Shown in pieces: positions 1 through 8,348 of a DNA stretch of 49,111 bases (positions within the stretch are counted from its first letter, which is position 1; every line of letters begins with the position of its first letter). The translations under genes and the position numbers were made by a program. The notes beneath the pieces were generated by a model. The model saw only the letters and a program-made list of their open reading frames with translations, searched no databases and was not told the origin of the DNA. Where the stretch lies: NCBI RefSeq assembly GCF_014647675.1, contig NZ_BMPQ01000008.1, positions 199,820-248,930 on the forward strand. Reading direction: 5' to 3'. Origin of the DNA: Streptomyces flaveus (GTDB lineage Bacteria; Actinomycetota; Actinomycetes; Streptomycetales; Streptomycetaceae).

Positions 1-22
1 CCTCGACGTACCGCTAACAAAC

Positions 23-1168
23 TCAGCTCAGCGTGCGCAGCGACGCCGGGTCATACGCCCCCAACTCCCCGAAGCGCCCATCCAGCACCTTCGCCGCCCA
101 CTCCGGGTCCTGAAGCAGCGCGCGGCCGACCGCGACCAGGTCGAACTCCTCGTTCTCCAGGCGGTCCAGCAGGTCGTCGATGCCCTTGACCGCGGCGCCC
201 TCGCCCACGAAGGCCTTGATGAAGTCGCCGTTCAGGCCGACCGAGCCGACGGTGATGGCGGGCTTGCCGGTGAGCTTCTTCGTCCAGCCCGCCAGGTTGA
301 GGCCCGAGCCGTCGAACTCCGGGTGCCAGTAGCGGCGCGTGGAGGCGTGGAAGGCGTCCACGCCGGCCGAGGCGAGCGGGGTCAGCAAGGCTTCCAGTTC
401 CGACGGGGACTCCGCGAGCCTCGCGTGGTACGCCTCCTGCTTCCACTGCGAGTACCGGAAGATGACCGGGAAGGAGGGCGACACCGCCGCGCGTACCGCC
501 GCCACGATCTCCGCCGCGAACTTCGTACGGGACACCAGGTCGCCGCCGTACTCGTCGGCGCGGCGGTTGGTGCCGGACCACAGGAACTGGTCGATCAAGT
601 AGCCGTGCGCGCCGTGCAGTTCGACTCCGTCGAAGCCGATCCGCTCGGCGGCGGCAGCGGCTTCGGCGAAGGCCGCGATGACCTCGTCCAGGTCGGCCTG
701 GGTCATGGCCTTGCCCGTGCCCTCGGTGCCGTCGGGGCGGATGCCGGACGGTCCGACGGCCGGAGCATCCGCGTACGGGGGTTCACCGGCGGACCGCACC
801 ATGCCGATGTGCCACAGCTGCGGCACGATCGTCCCGCCCGCCGCGTGCACGGCCTCGGCAACCTTCGCCCACCCGGCCAGCTGCTCCGCACCGTGGAAGC
901 GCGGGATGTCGTCGCTCTGCCCGGCCGATTCGTGGCCGACGTACGTGCCCTCGGTGACGATGAGGCCGACACCCGCGGCGGCGCGCCGGGCGTAGTAGCC
1001 GACCACGTCCTCGCCCGGCACGCCTCCCGGGGAGAACCGCCTGGTCATCGGCGCCATCACGATCCGGTTCGGAACGGTCAGGCCGTTGAGGGAGACGGGC
1101 CGCGAGAGGATCTCGGCCGCGCGGGAGGCGGTCGAATCGCTGAAGCCGGTGGCGGTCGTGGCAGTCAC
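23..1168 (-). CDS. Old yellow enzyme family NADH:flavin oxidoreductase
   Basis: This 381-residue FMN enzyme should reduce activated C=C bonds (enones, quinones) with NAD(P)H in the cytoplasm. The start is the GTG at 1168, because a GAGGAG ribosome site sits just upstream; the open frame runs further but the extra N-terminus is arginine-rich and unlike the family. Visible family marks are the N-terminal strand with MAPMTRRF (FMN phosphate region), the HGAHGYLIDQFLW stretch carrying the paired active-site histidines and the substrate/flavin loop, the following RADEYGG segment, and the C-terminal VAVGRALLQDPEW FMN-phosphate loop. It is a single gene divergent from the secreted phospholipase-like gene. 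The substrate cannot be read from the sequence. Confidence 0.9.
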   Translation of the reverse strand: MTATTATGFSDSTASRAAEILSRPVSLNGLTVPNRIVMAPMTRRFSPGGVPGEDVVGYYARRAAAGVGLIVTEGTYVGHESAGQSDDIPRFHGAEQLAGWAKVAEAVHAAGGTIVPQLWHIGMVRSAGEPPYADAPAVGPSGIRPDGTEGTGKAMTQADLDEVIAAFAEAAAAAERIGFDGVELHGAHGYLIDQFLWSGTNRRADEYGGDLVSRTKFAAEIVAAVRAAVSPSFPVIFRYSQWKQEAYHARLAESPSELEALLTPLASAGVDAFHASTRRYWHPEFDGSGLNLAGWTKKLTGKPAITVGSVGLNGDFIKAFVGEGAAVKGIDDLLDRLENEEFDLVAVGRALLQDPEWAAKVLDGRFGELGAYDPASLRTLS

Positions 1169-1416
1169 GTGGAGGGCTCCTCGGAGAGGTCTGGAAGACA
1201 TCGAGTGAAGTGAATCGAGTGAAGCGATCAGGGCATTCCGAGTGGTATGTGCGCATGCATAAACCATTCCTCGGGGCAACCACCTCACCCGCGACGACAT
1301 TCCGCCGCCCCGCCTCCGCGCGCCCGTGATCCCGGCCACACACCGGCCCCGCACCCCGGCCCCACCGGCTCTATAAGGTGTGCTGGCCCCAACTTCATCC
1401 GAACGCAAGGGAACAG

Positions 1417-3918
1417 ATGGGTAGACAGATACGGTGGACGGCCGCTCTCGCCGTCCCCCTCGCCCTCGGAGCGACCCTGCTCGCTCCCACGACCACCGCC
1501 CAGGCGGAAACGGTCGTCTCCGGGAACTACACCTCGGTCTTCAACTACCCGAGGCCCACCGGTGCCTACGACTTCTCGATCAGCACCGGAGCCGGTGAGC
1601 TGATCGATCTCGCGGCGCCCGGCTCGAAGCTCTACATGGGCATGTTCTGGTTCAACAGCTCGGACCTGCGGGCGAAGCTCGCCGCCGCCCAGGAGCGCGG
1701 TGTGACCCTGCGCATCGTCTCGGAGGGGGCGAACCGCGGCTCCAGCGACCTGGACCAGCTGACACTGACGGGCGGCTCGACCCTCACCTGGTGCAGCCGT
1801 GGCTGCCTGGGCAACGGCTCGGACGACACGCGCGCGATCAACCACGACAAGTACATGGTCCTCGACGCGCTCACCGACGGCCGCAAGAACGTCGTCTGGC
1901 AGAGCTCGCAGAACCTCGCGGGCGGCCAGGACGGGGAGATCAACAACGCCGTCGTCGTGGCGGGCAACGCGACCCTCGCCACCCGCTACCGCAACCACTT
2001 CAACGACCAGGTCGAGCACACAGGCGACAGTGCGCACACGACGTACGACCACACCACCGGTGACCCGAGCTCCCCGGTCGAGGCGTACTTCTCCCCGCGC
2101 GACACGGCCTCGGACGCCGCGCACTACGGCAACGCCGACATCCTCGCCTCCTTCATCGACCAGGTCGACTGCGAGCGCGACGGCCGGATCAGGATCTCGG
2201 CGGCCGAGCTCGACCAGCGGTCCACCCGCCCCGCCGTCTACGAGGCCCTGGAGACCAAGCGGGCCCAGGGCTGCGCCATCGACGCGAACATCCGCGACCT
2301 CAGCGACGGCGGCGGCAACAGAGGCGTCAACGAAATGGCCGGCCTCGACATCCCGGCCTACGGCAACCGCCCCGGCGGCTGCCGCTACAAGGCCTCGGCG
2401 ACGTCGTCCTGCAACCGCGGCACCGTGCACTCCAAGTACCTGCTGACGGAGTGGAAGAAGGCCGACGGCACCCAGATGCAGCACGTGTACACGGGCTCCC
2501 ACAACTGGACCGCGGGCTCGCTGAAAACCAACGACGAGACGATCCTGCGCATCGACGACGCGGGGACCTACCAGGCGTTCGTCGCCAACTTCAACAAGGC
2601 CCGCGCGGGCGTGGTCGACATCGACGCCACGAAGTTCGGCTCGACGTCCCAGCACTACTCCCGCGTCAACGTGAACGCGAACGGCGACCAGCACTACAGC
2701 GCGATCGCGTCCGGCGGCACCTCGTCCGTGTACACGGCGGTCGTGTACGAGCAGGGCGACCGGCACGACGCCTCGGACACCGAGCTGGGCACCGACGTAT
2801 ACATCCGCATGTACCGCGACGGCGTACCCCTGTGGGACGAGAAGCTGCTGAGCAACAGCGGAACCGGGACGACCTGGTCGCACCAGAAGCCCGATGTGGG
2901 CGTGGACGACCAGGGCAACGCGATCGTCGTCTGGGCCAAGGACGACGACGGCAACAAGTACGCCGACATCGCCGTGCGAAAGATCACCCCGGACGGCACG
3001 GTCACGACCCTGCCGCGCCCGCACGCCTCCGGCGACGGGGACCAGCTGCGGCCGACGGTCGCAGTGGCCGGCGACGGTTCCTACGGCATCGCCTGGGAGA
3101 GCACGGCCGACGGCTCGACGCTCAACCAGGTGTACGCGAGCGGCTGGTCCCCGACCGGCGCCGCGCGCTACCAGGACGTCCAGGTCAGCACGATCAACTC
3201 GGGCGCGGCCGGGTCCAACCGCCGGCCCGACGCGGCGATCGACGACGCCGGGAACATGGTGATCGCCTGGGAGGAGGACGCGGACGGCAACGGCGGCCTC
3301 AACATCGATGTGGCGAAACTGAACACCACGGGTGGCGTCGCCGTCGGCCGCAAGGTGGCCAACTCGCTCACGGACGGGCAGCAGTCCAGGCCCGCGGTCG
3401 CGTCGGCCGGTGACGGCCGGTTCGTGGTGGCGTGGACGGACGAGTACATCACCGGCGCCGGCACGCTGGTCCGGCCCCAGCGGATCCAGCAGCGCGTCTT
3501 CTCGGCGACCGGCACGCCCGCGGCAGCGGACCGGCGGACCACCGAGGACGCCACCGAGACCGGCCCGTACGTCGACAGCAAGCGGCCCATCTCCGCGCAG
3601 GCCGACGCCGATGTGGCGGTCGCCGACGACGGCAGCTTCGTCGTGGCGTGGAAGGAGGCCTTCGACGTGGTCGTGGGCAACCCCGCGACCCTGCACGCCG
3701 GCCAGGATGACGTCTGGGCCCGAGGCTTCAACGCGGACGGCACGACGGCAGGCCGGCTGGTCCCCACCCGGATGAACGTGGTGACCGGCGGGGGCCAGGG
3801 CGGCCCGGCCGTGGCACTGGCGGCGAACGGCCGGCTGACGCTGACGTACTCGGACGACTACGACGGCAACGGCCACAACGAGATGCGGCTGCGGGACGCG
3901 TTCAAGAACATCGCCTGA
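1417..3918 (+). CDS. Secreted phospholipase D-like protein with C-terminal repeat domain
   Basis: The protein has 833 residues. Residues 1-30 form a Sec signal peptide ending in TAQA. Two PLD half-motifs are present: HDKYMVLD at residue 143 and HSKYLLTE at residue 338, each carrying the His and Lys of the HKD signature, so a phosphodiesterase fold acting on lipid head groups or nucleic acid is likely. From about residue 430 to the end, blocks of about 50-60 residues recur with the pattern DDAGNMVIAWEED, resembling a beta-propeller or sandwich of secreted bacterial proteins. The ATG at 1417 follows AAGGGA; an in-frame ATG at 1378 would give an N-terminal extension before the signal peptide and was not used. 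The gene ends at a terminator shared with groEL. Confidence 0.82.
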   Translation: MGRQIRWTAALAVPLALGATLLAPTTTAQAETVVSGNYTSVFNYPRPTGAYDFSISTGAGELIDLAAPGSKLYMGMFWFNSSDLRAKLAAAQERGVTLRIVSEGANRGSSDLDQLTLTGGSTLTWCSRGCLGNGSDDTRAINHDKYMVLDALTDGRKNVVWQSSQNLAGGQDGEINNAVVVAGNATLATRYRNHFNDQVEHTGDSAHTTYDHTTGDPSSPVEAYFSPRDTASDAAHYGNADILASFIDQVDCERDGRIRISAAELDQRSTRPAVYEALETKRAQGCAIDANIRDLSDGGGNRGVNEMAGLDIPAYGNRPGGCRYKASATSSCNRGTVHSKYLLTEWKKADGTQMQHVYTGSHNWTAGSLKTNDETILRIDDAGTYQAFVANFNKARAGVVDIDATKFGSTSQHYSRVNVNANGDQHYSAIASGGTSSVYTAVVYEQGDRHDASDTELGTDVYIRMYRDGVPLWDEKLLSNSGTGTTWSHQKPDVGVDDQGNAIVVWAKDDDGNKYADIAVRKITPDGTVTTLPRPHASGDGDQLRPTVAVAGDGSYGIAWESTADGSTLNQVYASGWSPTGAARYQDVQVSTINSGAAGSNRRPDAAIDDAGNMVIAWEEDADGNGGLNIDVAKLNTTGGVAVGRKVANSLTDGQQSRPAVASAGDGRFVVAWTDEYITGAGTLVRPQRIQQRVFSATGTPAAADRRTTEDATETGPYVDSKRPISAQADADVAVADDGSFVVAWKEAFDVVVGNPATLHAGQDDVWARGFNADGTTAGRLVPTRMNVVTGGGQGGPAVALAANGRLTLTYSDDYDGNGHNEMRLRDAFKNIA

Positions 3919-3929
3919 ATCGCCTGACC

Positions 3930-3976
3930 GTTTCCGGGCTCCCACTCCAGACTCTCTCCCGTGGGAGCCGGGAAAC
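3930..3976. terminator. Terminator hairpin after the phospholipase-like gene
   Basis: Two 16-base arms (3930-3945 and 3961-3976) pair with one mismatch around a 15-base loop. It lies 11 bases after the stop codon and between two convergent genes. Confidence 0.8.
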
Positions 3977-3980
3977 GCCC

Positions 3981-4014
3981 GAGGGCAGCACCCCTGGAGT
4001 GGGGTGCCGCCCTC
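3981..4014. terminator. Terminator hairpin after groEL
   Basis: Arms 3981-3994 and 4001-4014 (GAGGGCAGCACCCC against GGGGTGCCGCCCTC) pair with one mismatch. It lies immediately downstream of the groEL stop on the minus strand. Confidence 0.75.
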
Positions 4015-4048
4015 GTTCGCGTACTGCGATGAACTACCGAGCCCGGGC

Positions 4049-5674
4049 TCAGAAGTCCATGTCACCGCCCGGCATGCCGCCGCCGGCCGGGGCGGCGCCC
4101 GCCTTCTCCGGCTTGTCGGCGATGACGGCCTCGGTGGTGAGGAACAGCGCGGCGATGGACGCGGCGTTCTGCAGGGCGGAACGCGTGACCTTCGCCGGGT
4201 CGATGATGCCCTCGGCGATCATGTCGACGTACTCGCCGGTCGCGGCGTTCAGACCGTGACCGACCTGAAGGTTGCGGACCTTCTCCACGACGACGCCGCC
4301 CTCGAGACCACCGTTGACGGCGATCTGCTTGAGCGGGGCCTCCAGGGCGAGCCGCACGGCGTTGGCGCCGGTCGCCTCGTCACCCTCGAGCTCCAGCTTC
4401 TCGAAGACCGTGGCGGCCTGGAGCAGGGCCACGCCACCACCGGCGACGATGCCCTCCTCGACGGCAGCCTTCGCGTTGCGAACGGCGTCCTCGATGCGGT
4501 GCTTGCGCTCCTTGAGCTCGACCTCGGTGGCGGCACCGGCCTTGATGACGGCCACGCCGCCGGCCAGCTTCGCCAGGCGCTCCTGGAGCTTCTCGCGGTC
4601 GTAGTCCGAGTCGGAGTTCTCGATCTCGGCGCGGATCTGGTTGACCCGGCCGCCGACCTGCTCGGTGTCGCCGGAGCCGTCGACGATCGTGGTCTCGTCC
4701 TTGGTGATGACGACCTTGCGGGCGCGGCCCAGGAGGTCCAGGGTCGCGTTCTCCAGCTTGAGGCCGACCTCCTCGGAGATGACCTCGCCGCCCGTGAGGA
4801 TGGCGATGTCGCCGAGCATGGCCTTACGGCGGTCACCGAAGCCCGGAGCCTTGACGGCGACGGACTTGAAGGTGCCGCGGATCTTGTTGACGACCAGGGT
4901 CGACAGGGCCTCGCCCTCGACGTCCTCGGCGATGATCAGCAGCGGCTTGCCGGACTGCATGACCTTCTCGAGGAGCGGCAGCAGGTCCTTGACGGCGCTG
5001 ATCTTCGAGTTGGCGATCAGGATGTACGGGTCGTCGAGGACGGCCTCCATACGCTCCATGTCGGTGGCGAAGTACGCCGAGATGTAGCCCTTGTCGAAGC
5101 GCATACCCTCGGTGAGCTCCAGCTCCAGACCGAAGGTCTGGGACTCCTCGACGGTGATGACGCCTTCCTTGCCGACCTTGTCCATGGCCTCGGCGATGAG
5201 CTCGCCGATCTGGGTGTCGGCGGCGGAGATGGAGGCGGTCGAAGCGATCTGCTCCTTGGTCTCCACGTCCTTGGCCTGGTCGAGCAGGGCACCGGAGACC
5301 GCCTCGACGGCCTTCTCGATACCGCGCTTCAGGGCCATCGGGTTGGCACCGGCGGCGACGTTGCGAAGGCCTTCCTTGACCAGCGCCTGGGCCAGGACGG
5401 TCGCGGTCGTCGTACCGTCACCGGCTACGTCGTCCGTCTTCTTCGCGACTTCCTTGACCAGCTCGGCGCCGATCTTCTCGTACGGGTCCTCGAGTTCGAT
5501 CTCCTTGGCGATGGAAACACCATCGTTGGTGATCGTGGGGGCGCCCCACTTCTTCTCGAGGACGACGTTACGGCCCTTGGGGCCGAGGGTGACCTTGACG
5601 GCGTCGGCGAGCTGGTTCATCCCGCGCTCGAGGCCGCGCCGCGCCTCCTCGTCGAACGCGATGATCTTGGCCAT
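4049..5674 (-). CDS. groEL: 60-kDa chaperonin GroEL
   Basis: This is a 541-residue Hsp60 chaperonin that folds proteins in the cytoplasm as a tetradecameric ring using ATP. The N-terminus MAKIIAFDEEARRG, the ATP-binding stretches KVTLGPKGRNVV and DGTTTATVLA, and the C-terminal GGMPGGDMDF tail are all present. The length is standard. The start at 5674 is preceded by a GGAGG-type site. There is no groES next to it, so this is the stand-alone groEL; streptomycetes usually carry a second groES-groEL1 pair elsewhere. Two CIRCE operators lie upstream, indicating HrcA repression and heat induction. The GGM/GGD tail is what actinobacterial GroEL2 copies have, rather than the His-rich tail of GroEL1. 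Confidence 0.98.
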   Translation of the reverse strand: MAKIIAFDEEARRGLERGMNQLADAVKVTLGPKGRNVVLEKKWGAPTITNDGVSIAKEIELEDPYEKIGAELVKEVAKKTDDVAGDGTTTATVLAQALVKEGLRNVAAGANPMALKRGIEKAVEAVSGALLDQAKDVETKEQIASTASISAADTQIGELIAEAMDKVGKEGVITVEESQTFGLELELTEGMRFDKGYISAYFATDMERMEAVLDDPYILIANSKISAVKDLLPLLEKVMQSGKPLLIIAEDVEGEALSTLVVNKIRGTFKSVAVKAPGFGDRRKAMLGDIAILTGGEVISEEVGLKLENATLDLLGRARKVVITKDETTIVDGSGDTEQVGGRVNQIRAEIENSDSDYDREKLQERLAKLAGGVAVIKAGAATEVELKERKHRIEDAVRNAKAAVEEGIVAGGGVALLQAATVFEKLELEGDEATGANAVRLALEAPLKQIAVNGGLEGGVVVEKVRNLQVGHGLNAATGEYVDMIAEGIIDPAKVTRSALQNAASIAALFLTTEAVIADKPEKAGAAPAGGGMPGGDMDF

Positions 5675-5799
5675 GTGAAGTGGTCCTCCCGGACTGGGGT
5701 GGATTGCTCCGGACCGTGCTGGCGCCCGCGACGGACGGCCTGCCTGCCCCGTGGTTCCTTGCCCCACTTGGCCTGCGGGCCTCACCGACCCGGTCCTCG

Positions 5800-5826
5800 T
5801 TGTCACTCTCACCTTCAGAGTGCTAA
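5800..5826. promoter_or_regulatory. CIRCE operator, proximal copy (HrcA site)
   Basis: The consensus is TTAGCACTC-N9-GAGTGCTAA. Here the left half is TTGTCACTC (7 of 9 matching) and the right half is a perfect GAGTGCTAA, with the spacing exactly 9. Confidence 0.9.
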
Positions 5827-5835
5827 CGCCAATGA

Positions 5836-5862
5836 TTAGCACTCGCCCCCCTCGAGTGCAAG
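5836..5862. promoter_or_regulatory. CIRCE operator, distal copy (HrcA site)
   Basis: The left half TTAGCACTC is perfect and the right half is GAGTGCAAG (7 of 9), with 9-base spacing. It lies 9 bases from the proximal copy, so the two form a tandem operator in the groEL leader/promoter region, 162 bases or more upstream of the start codon. Confidence 0.88.
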
Positions 5863-5922
5863 CGTCTACCGGGGAGCGAGAGGCCCGCCGAGGGGATGAC
5901 CGGGAGAGGCCGGCAGGCATGC

Positions 5923-5958
5923 CGAAGGGCCCGTACCCCTTGAGGTACGAGCCCTTCG
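5923..5958 (-). terminator. Terminator of the cold-shock gene
   Basis: Fifteen-base arms (5923-5937 and 5944-5958) pair with one mismatch around a 6-base loop. It is 40 bases after the csp stop on the minus strand. Confidence 0.8.
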
Positions 5959-5997
5959 AAAGAAGAACGTGTCGCTGCAGATCAGTCGGCGCGTGCT

Positions 5998-6201
5998 TCA
6001 GCCGGCCACGCGGACCATGTCCGCCTGCGGCCCCTTCTGGCCCTGCGAGATCTCGAACTCGACTCGCTGACCTTCCTCCAGGGTGCGGTAGCCGTCCATC
6101 TGAATCGCGCTGTAGTGGACGAATACATCCGCACCACCGTCGACCGCGATGAAGCCGTACCCCTTCTCCGCGTTGAACCACTTGACGGTGCCCTGAGCCA
6201 T
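5998..6201 (-). CDS. Cold-shock domain protein (CspA family)
   Basis: This 67-residue single-domain OB-fold protein binds single-stranded RNA or DNA. Both nucleic-acid motifs are visible: RNP1 as KGYGFIAV and RNP2 as VFVHYSAI, preceded by the usual MAQGTVKWFNAEKG start. The ATG at 6201 is chosen because an earlier in-frame start would add residues the family lacks. It lies downstream of a 430-base gap, so it is probably monocistronic with its own promoter, and between groEL and cysO. It probably acts as an RNA chaperone; streptomycetes have many such paralogues and the sequence alone does not say whether this one is cold-induced. Confidence 0.96.
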   Translation of the reverse strand: MAQGTVKWFNAEKGYGFIAVDGGADVFVHYSAIQMDGYRTLEEGQRVEFEISQGQKGPQADMVRVAG

Positions 6202-6266
6202 GCCTAACTCCCCTATTACTGGCCCTTGCACAGATCCACACTTCGCGGATCCGGGTCAGACCTCAC

Positions 6267-6283
6267 CCCCCAACGGTTGGGGG
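6267..6283. promoter_or_regulatory. Near-perfect palindrome upstream of csp, possible operator
   Basis: CCCCCAAC and GTTGGGGG flank a single G. The one-base centre makes a DNA-binding dimer site more likely than a terminator. It sits 66-82 bases upstream of the csp start. Confidence 0.4.
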
Positions 6284-6553
6284 TGTGCGCCGGAACGCGT
6301 CGACCGCGGCTGAATGTATCTGCCCAACTGCCGTCTGCAACAGGTCAATCGGACGAGAAATCTGGGCATGGCCGATCCGGAATGTACGGAGAATTCACCC
6401 TAGAGTTGGGCAAGTCGGGCTCCACAAAAGGAGCAAAAGACACAAAAGACCTGCACATTTTGGCTATTTCTAATCGGACCTCAGACAGAAATGCACATGC
6501 ATTCGGTCCGGGGGAGCACCAGGTTCCCCAACTGTATCGCGCTCAACCATGCA

Positions 6554-6592
6554 GAATTGCCCCCTCCGCTTATCTCGCGGAGAGGGCAATTC
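6554..6592 (-). terminator. Terminator of cysO
   Basis: Sixteen-base arms (6554-6569 and 6577-6592) pair with one mismatch around a 7-base loop, 39 bases past the cysO stop. Confidence 0.8.
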
Positions 6593-6630
6593 GATGAACC
6601 CTGAGTTACCGGCATTACCGACGGTAACGA

Positions 6631-6906
6631 TCAGCCTCCGGCGACGGCCGGAATGATCGAGACGCCGGCCCCGTCGGGCGTCGCCGTCTCCAGCCCCTGC
6701 TCGAACCGCACATCGTCGTCGTTCACGTACACGTTGACGAACCGACGCAGCTTGCCCTGGTCGTCCAGAACGCGCGCCGCGATACCGGTGTGGTTCTTCT
6801 CCAGGTCGGCGATGACCTCGGCGAGGGTCGAGCCCTCGGCGGCGACCTCGGCCTTGCCGCCGGTGTAGGTGCGAAGGATGGTGGGGATACGGACGTTGAC
6901 GCTCAT
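6631..6906 (-). CDS. cysO: CysO-like MoaD/ThiS family sulfur carrier protein
   Basis: This 91-residue ubiquitin-fold protein ends in the AVAGG tail whose terminal Gly-Gly is thiocarboxylated by a MoeB-type enzyme. Several stretches match what I remember of Mycobacterium tuberculosis CysO: an N-terminal IPTILRTYTGG, then RFVNVYVNDDDVRF and the final IIPAVAGG. That points to sulfur donation for cysteine synthesis through a CysM-type synthase. The start at 6906 follows GGAGG. It is downstream of threonine synthase on the same strand, but a hairpin repeat sits in the 122-base gap. The partner genes cysM and the Mec-type protease are not in this window; a role as carrier for other thiolation pathways is possible. 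Confidence 0.88.
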   Translation of the reverse strand: MSVNVRIPTILRTYTGGKAEVAAEGSTLAEVIADLEKNHTGIAARVLDDQGKLRRFVNVYVNDDDVRFEQGLETATPDGAGVSIIPAVAGG

Positions 6907-6930
6907 GGGGTTATGACCTCCGGTCAGGTA

Positions 6931-7010
6931 TGGAGCGCCCCCGAAGGGGCGCGGGGCGGTGACATCTGCGGCTGCGCCGCGGGGCGCGACCAGCCCCCAC
7001 CGGCCCGCAG
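6931..7010. repeat. Streptomyces intergenic hairpin repeat, copy 1
   Basis: A 7-bp stem hairpin (6935-6941 with 6946-6952) is followed by a GC-rich module containing TGCGGCTGCGCCGCGGGGCG and CGACCAGCC. The module also occurs at 9691-9840 in the same orientation and, inverted, at 16741-16897. This copy lies between thrC and cysO and may act as a partial terminator within that operon. Confidence 0.75.
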
Positions 7011-7028
7011 ACGAACGACTAACAGGCT

Positions 7029-8348
7029 TTACCCAAGCCCGGCTTCACGGAACGAGTCCAGGCTGGGCCGGATCGTGGCGGTAAGACCCGTGCCGGCCAC
7101 GGCGTCGAGGGTCTTGAGACCGTCACCGGTGTTGAGGACGACAGTCGTCAGGCTCGGGTCCAGCAGACCGTTCTCGATCAGCTTCTTCGCCACCCCCACC
7201 GTCACACCACCGGCGGTCTCCGCGAAGATCCCCTCGGTCCGCGCCAGCAGCTTGATCGCGTCGACGACCTGCTCGTCGTTCACGTCCTCCACCGCGCCAC
7301 CGGTACGCCGCGCGATGTCCAGCACGTACGGACCATCCGCCGGGTTCCCGATGGCGAGCGACTTGGCGATCGTGTTCGGCTTCTGCGGCCGTACGACGTC
7401 GTGGCCCGCCTTGTAGGCGACGGACACCGGCGAGCAGCCCTCGGCCTGGGCGCCGAAGATCTTGTACGGCTTGTCCTCGACCAGCCCGAGCTTGATCAGC
7501 TCCTGCAGACCCTTGTCGATCTTCGTGAGCTGCGAGCCGGAGGCGATGGGCACCACCAGCTGGTCGGGGAGCTGCCAGCCGAGCTGTTCGCAGATCTCGT
7601 ACGCGAGGGTCTTGGAGCCCTCGGCGTAGTACGGGCGCAGGTTGACGTTGACGAAGCCCCAGCCCTCGCCGGCCGGGTCGCCGATCAGCTCGGAGCAGAA
7701 GCGGTTCACGTCGTCGTAGTTGCCCTCGATGCCGACGAGTTCGCCGCCGTAGACCGCGGCCATGACGACCTTGCCCTGCTCCAGGTCGTGCGGGATGAAC
7801 ACGCAGGAACGGAAGCCGGCGCGGGCGGCGGCGGCACCCACGGCACCGGCGAGGTTGCCGGTGGAGGAGCAGGAGAGGGTCGTGAAGCCGAAGACGCGGG
7901 CGGCCTCCAGGGCCTGTGCGACGACACGGTCCTTGAAGGAGTGCGTCGGGTTGCCGGAGTCGTCCTTGACGAAGAGCTTGCCGGGGTCGACGCCCAGCTC
8001 GCGCGCGAGGTTGTCGGCCTTGACGAGCTTGGTCCAGCCGGGGTTGATGTTCGGCTTGGTGGCCACGTCCGCGGGGACGGGCAGGAGGGGCGCGTACCGC
8101 CAGATGTTCGCGGGGCCCGCCTCGATGCGCTTACGGAGTTCCTCGGTGTCGTACGCCGAGAAGTCGTACGCGATCTCCAGCGGGCCGAAACACTCCTCGC
8201 AGGCGAAGACGGGGCCGAGCGGGACGCGGTGGCCGCATTCGCGGCAGGAGAGCGCTGCGGCGGGGCCGAGGTCTGCGGAGTTCGTGGAGGGCGCCGAGTC
8301 GGCGGAGGTTTCAGCGTTCGTGGTGCTTGCAACTGTCTGCGCAGCCAT
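7029..8348 (-). CDS. thrC: Threonine synthase
   Basis: This 439-residue PLP enzyme converts O-phospho-homoserine to threonine. It has an Ala/Ser/Thr-rich N-terminal tail, then a zinc-ribbon-like set of four cysteines (35, 38, 50 and 53) and the fold-type II core, with the PLP lysine in HSFKDR (about Lys139) and the phosphate-binding SSTGNLAGAVG loop. The ATG at 8348 is chosen because the frame upstream runs into the riboswitch. A SAM riboswitch in the leader links its expression to the methionine/SAM supply, which fits because homoserine is the branch point between threonine and methionine. cysO follows on the same strand. Confidence 0.97.
   Translation of the reverse strand: MAAQTVASTTNAETSADSAPSTNSADLGPAAALSCRECGHRVPLGPVFACEECFGPLEIAYDFSAYDTEELRKRIEAGPANIWRYAPLLPVPADVATKPNINPGWTKLVKADNLARELGVDPGKLFVKDDSGNPTHSFKDRVVAQALEAARVFGFTTLSCSSTGNLAGAVGAAAARAGFRSCVFIPHDLEQGKVVMAAVYGGELVGIEGNYDDVNRFCSELIGDPAGEGWGFVNVNLRPYYAEGSKTLAYEICEQLGWQLPDQLVVPIASGSQLTKIDKGLQELIKLGLVEDKPYKIFGAQAEGCSPVSVAYKAGHDVVRPQKPNTIAKSLAIGNPADGPYVLDIARRTGGAVEDVNDEQVVDAIKLLARTEGIFAETAGGVTVGVAKKLIENGLLDPSLTTVVLNTGDGLKTLDAVAGTGLTATIRPSLDSFREAGLG

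Larger units (their letters stand above)
5675..5997. other. Intergenic region between groEL and csp
   Basis: This 323-base gap holds the groEL ribosome site and leader, the two CIRCE operators and the terminator of the cold-shock gene. No small gene is supported. Confidence 0.7.
6202..6630. other. Csp upstream region with AT-rich stretch and palindromes
   Basis: This gene-free 429-base stretch is unusually A-rich for the window around 6420-6500. It contains a tight palindrome at 6267-6283 (CCCCCAAC-G-GTTGGGGG) and, at the far end, the cysO terminator. I see no coding region with normal codon use; an open frame on the plus strand (6226-6597) has poor third-position GC and no ribosome site. 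Confidence 0.6.

Noticed and set aside
1285..4065. Very long open frame antisense to the phospholipase-like gene
   Set aside because: High-GC DNA keeps stops rare in other frames; the plus frame has a signal peptide, catalytic motifs and a ribosome site, while the antisense protein is repetitive Val/Arg/Gly sequence.
4004..5839. Open frame antisense to groEL
   Set aside because: It mirrors groEL codons and has no ribosome site or known domain; the groEL frame is unambiguous.
6226..6597. Plus-strand open frame in the csp upstream region
   Set aside because: It has low third-position GC, no ribosome site and no recognisable sequence, and it overlaps a terminator.
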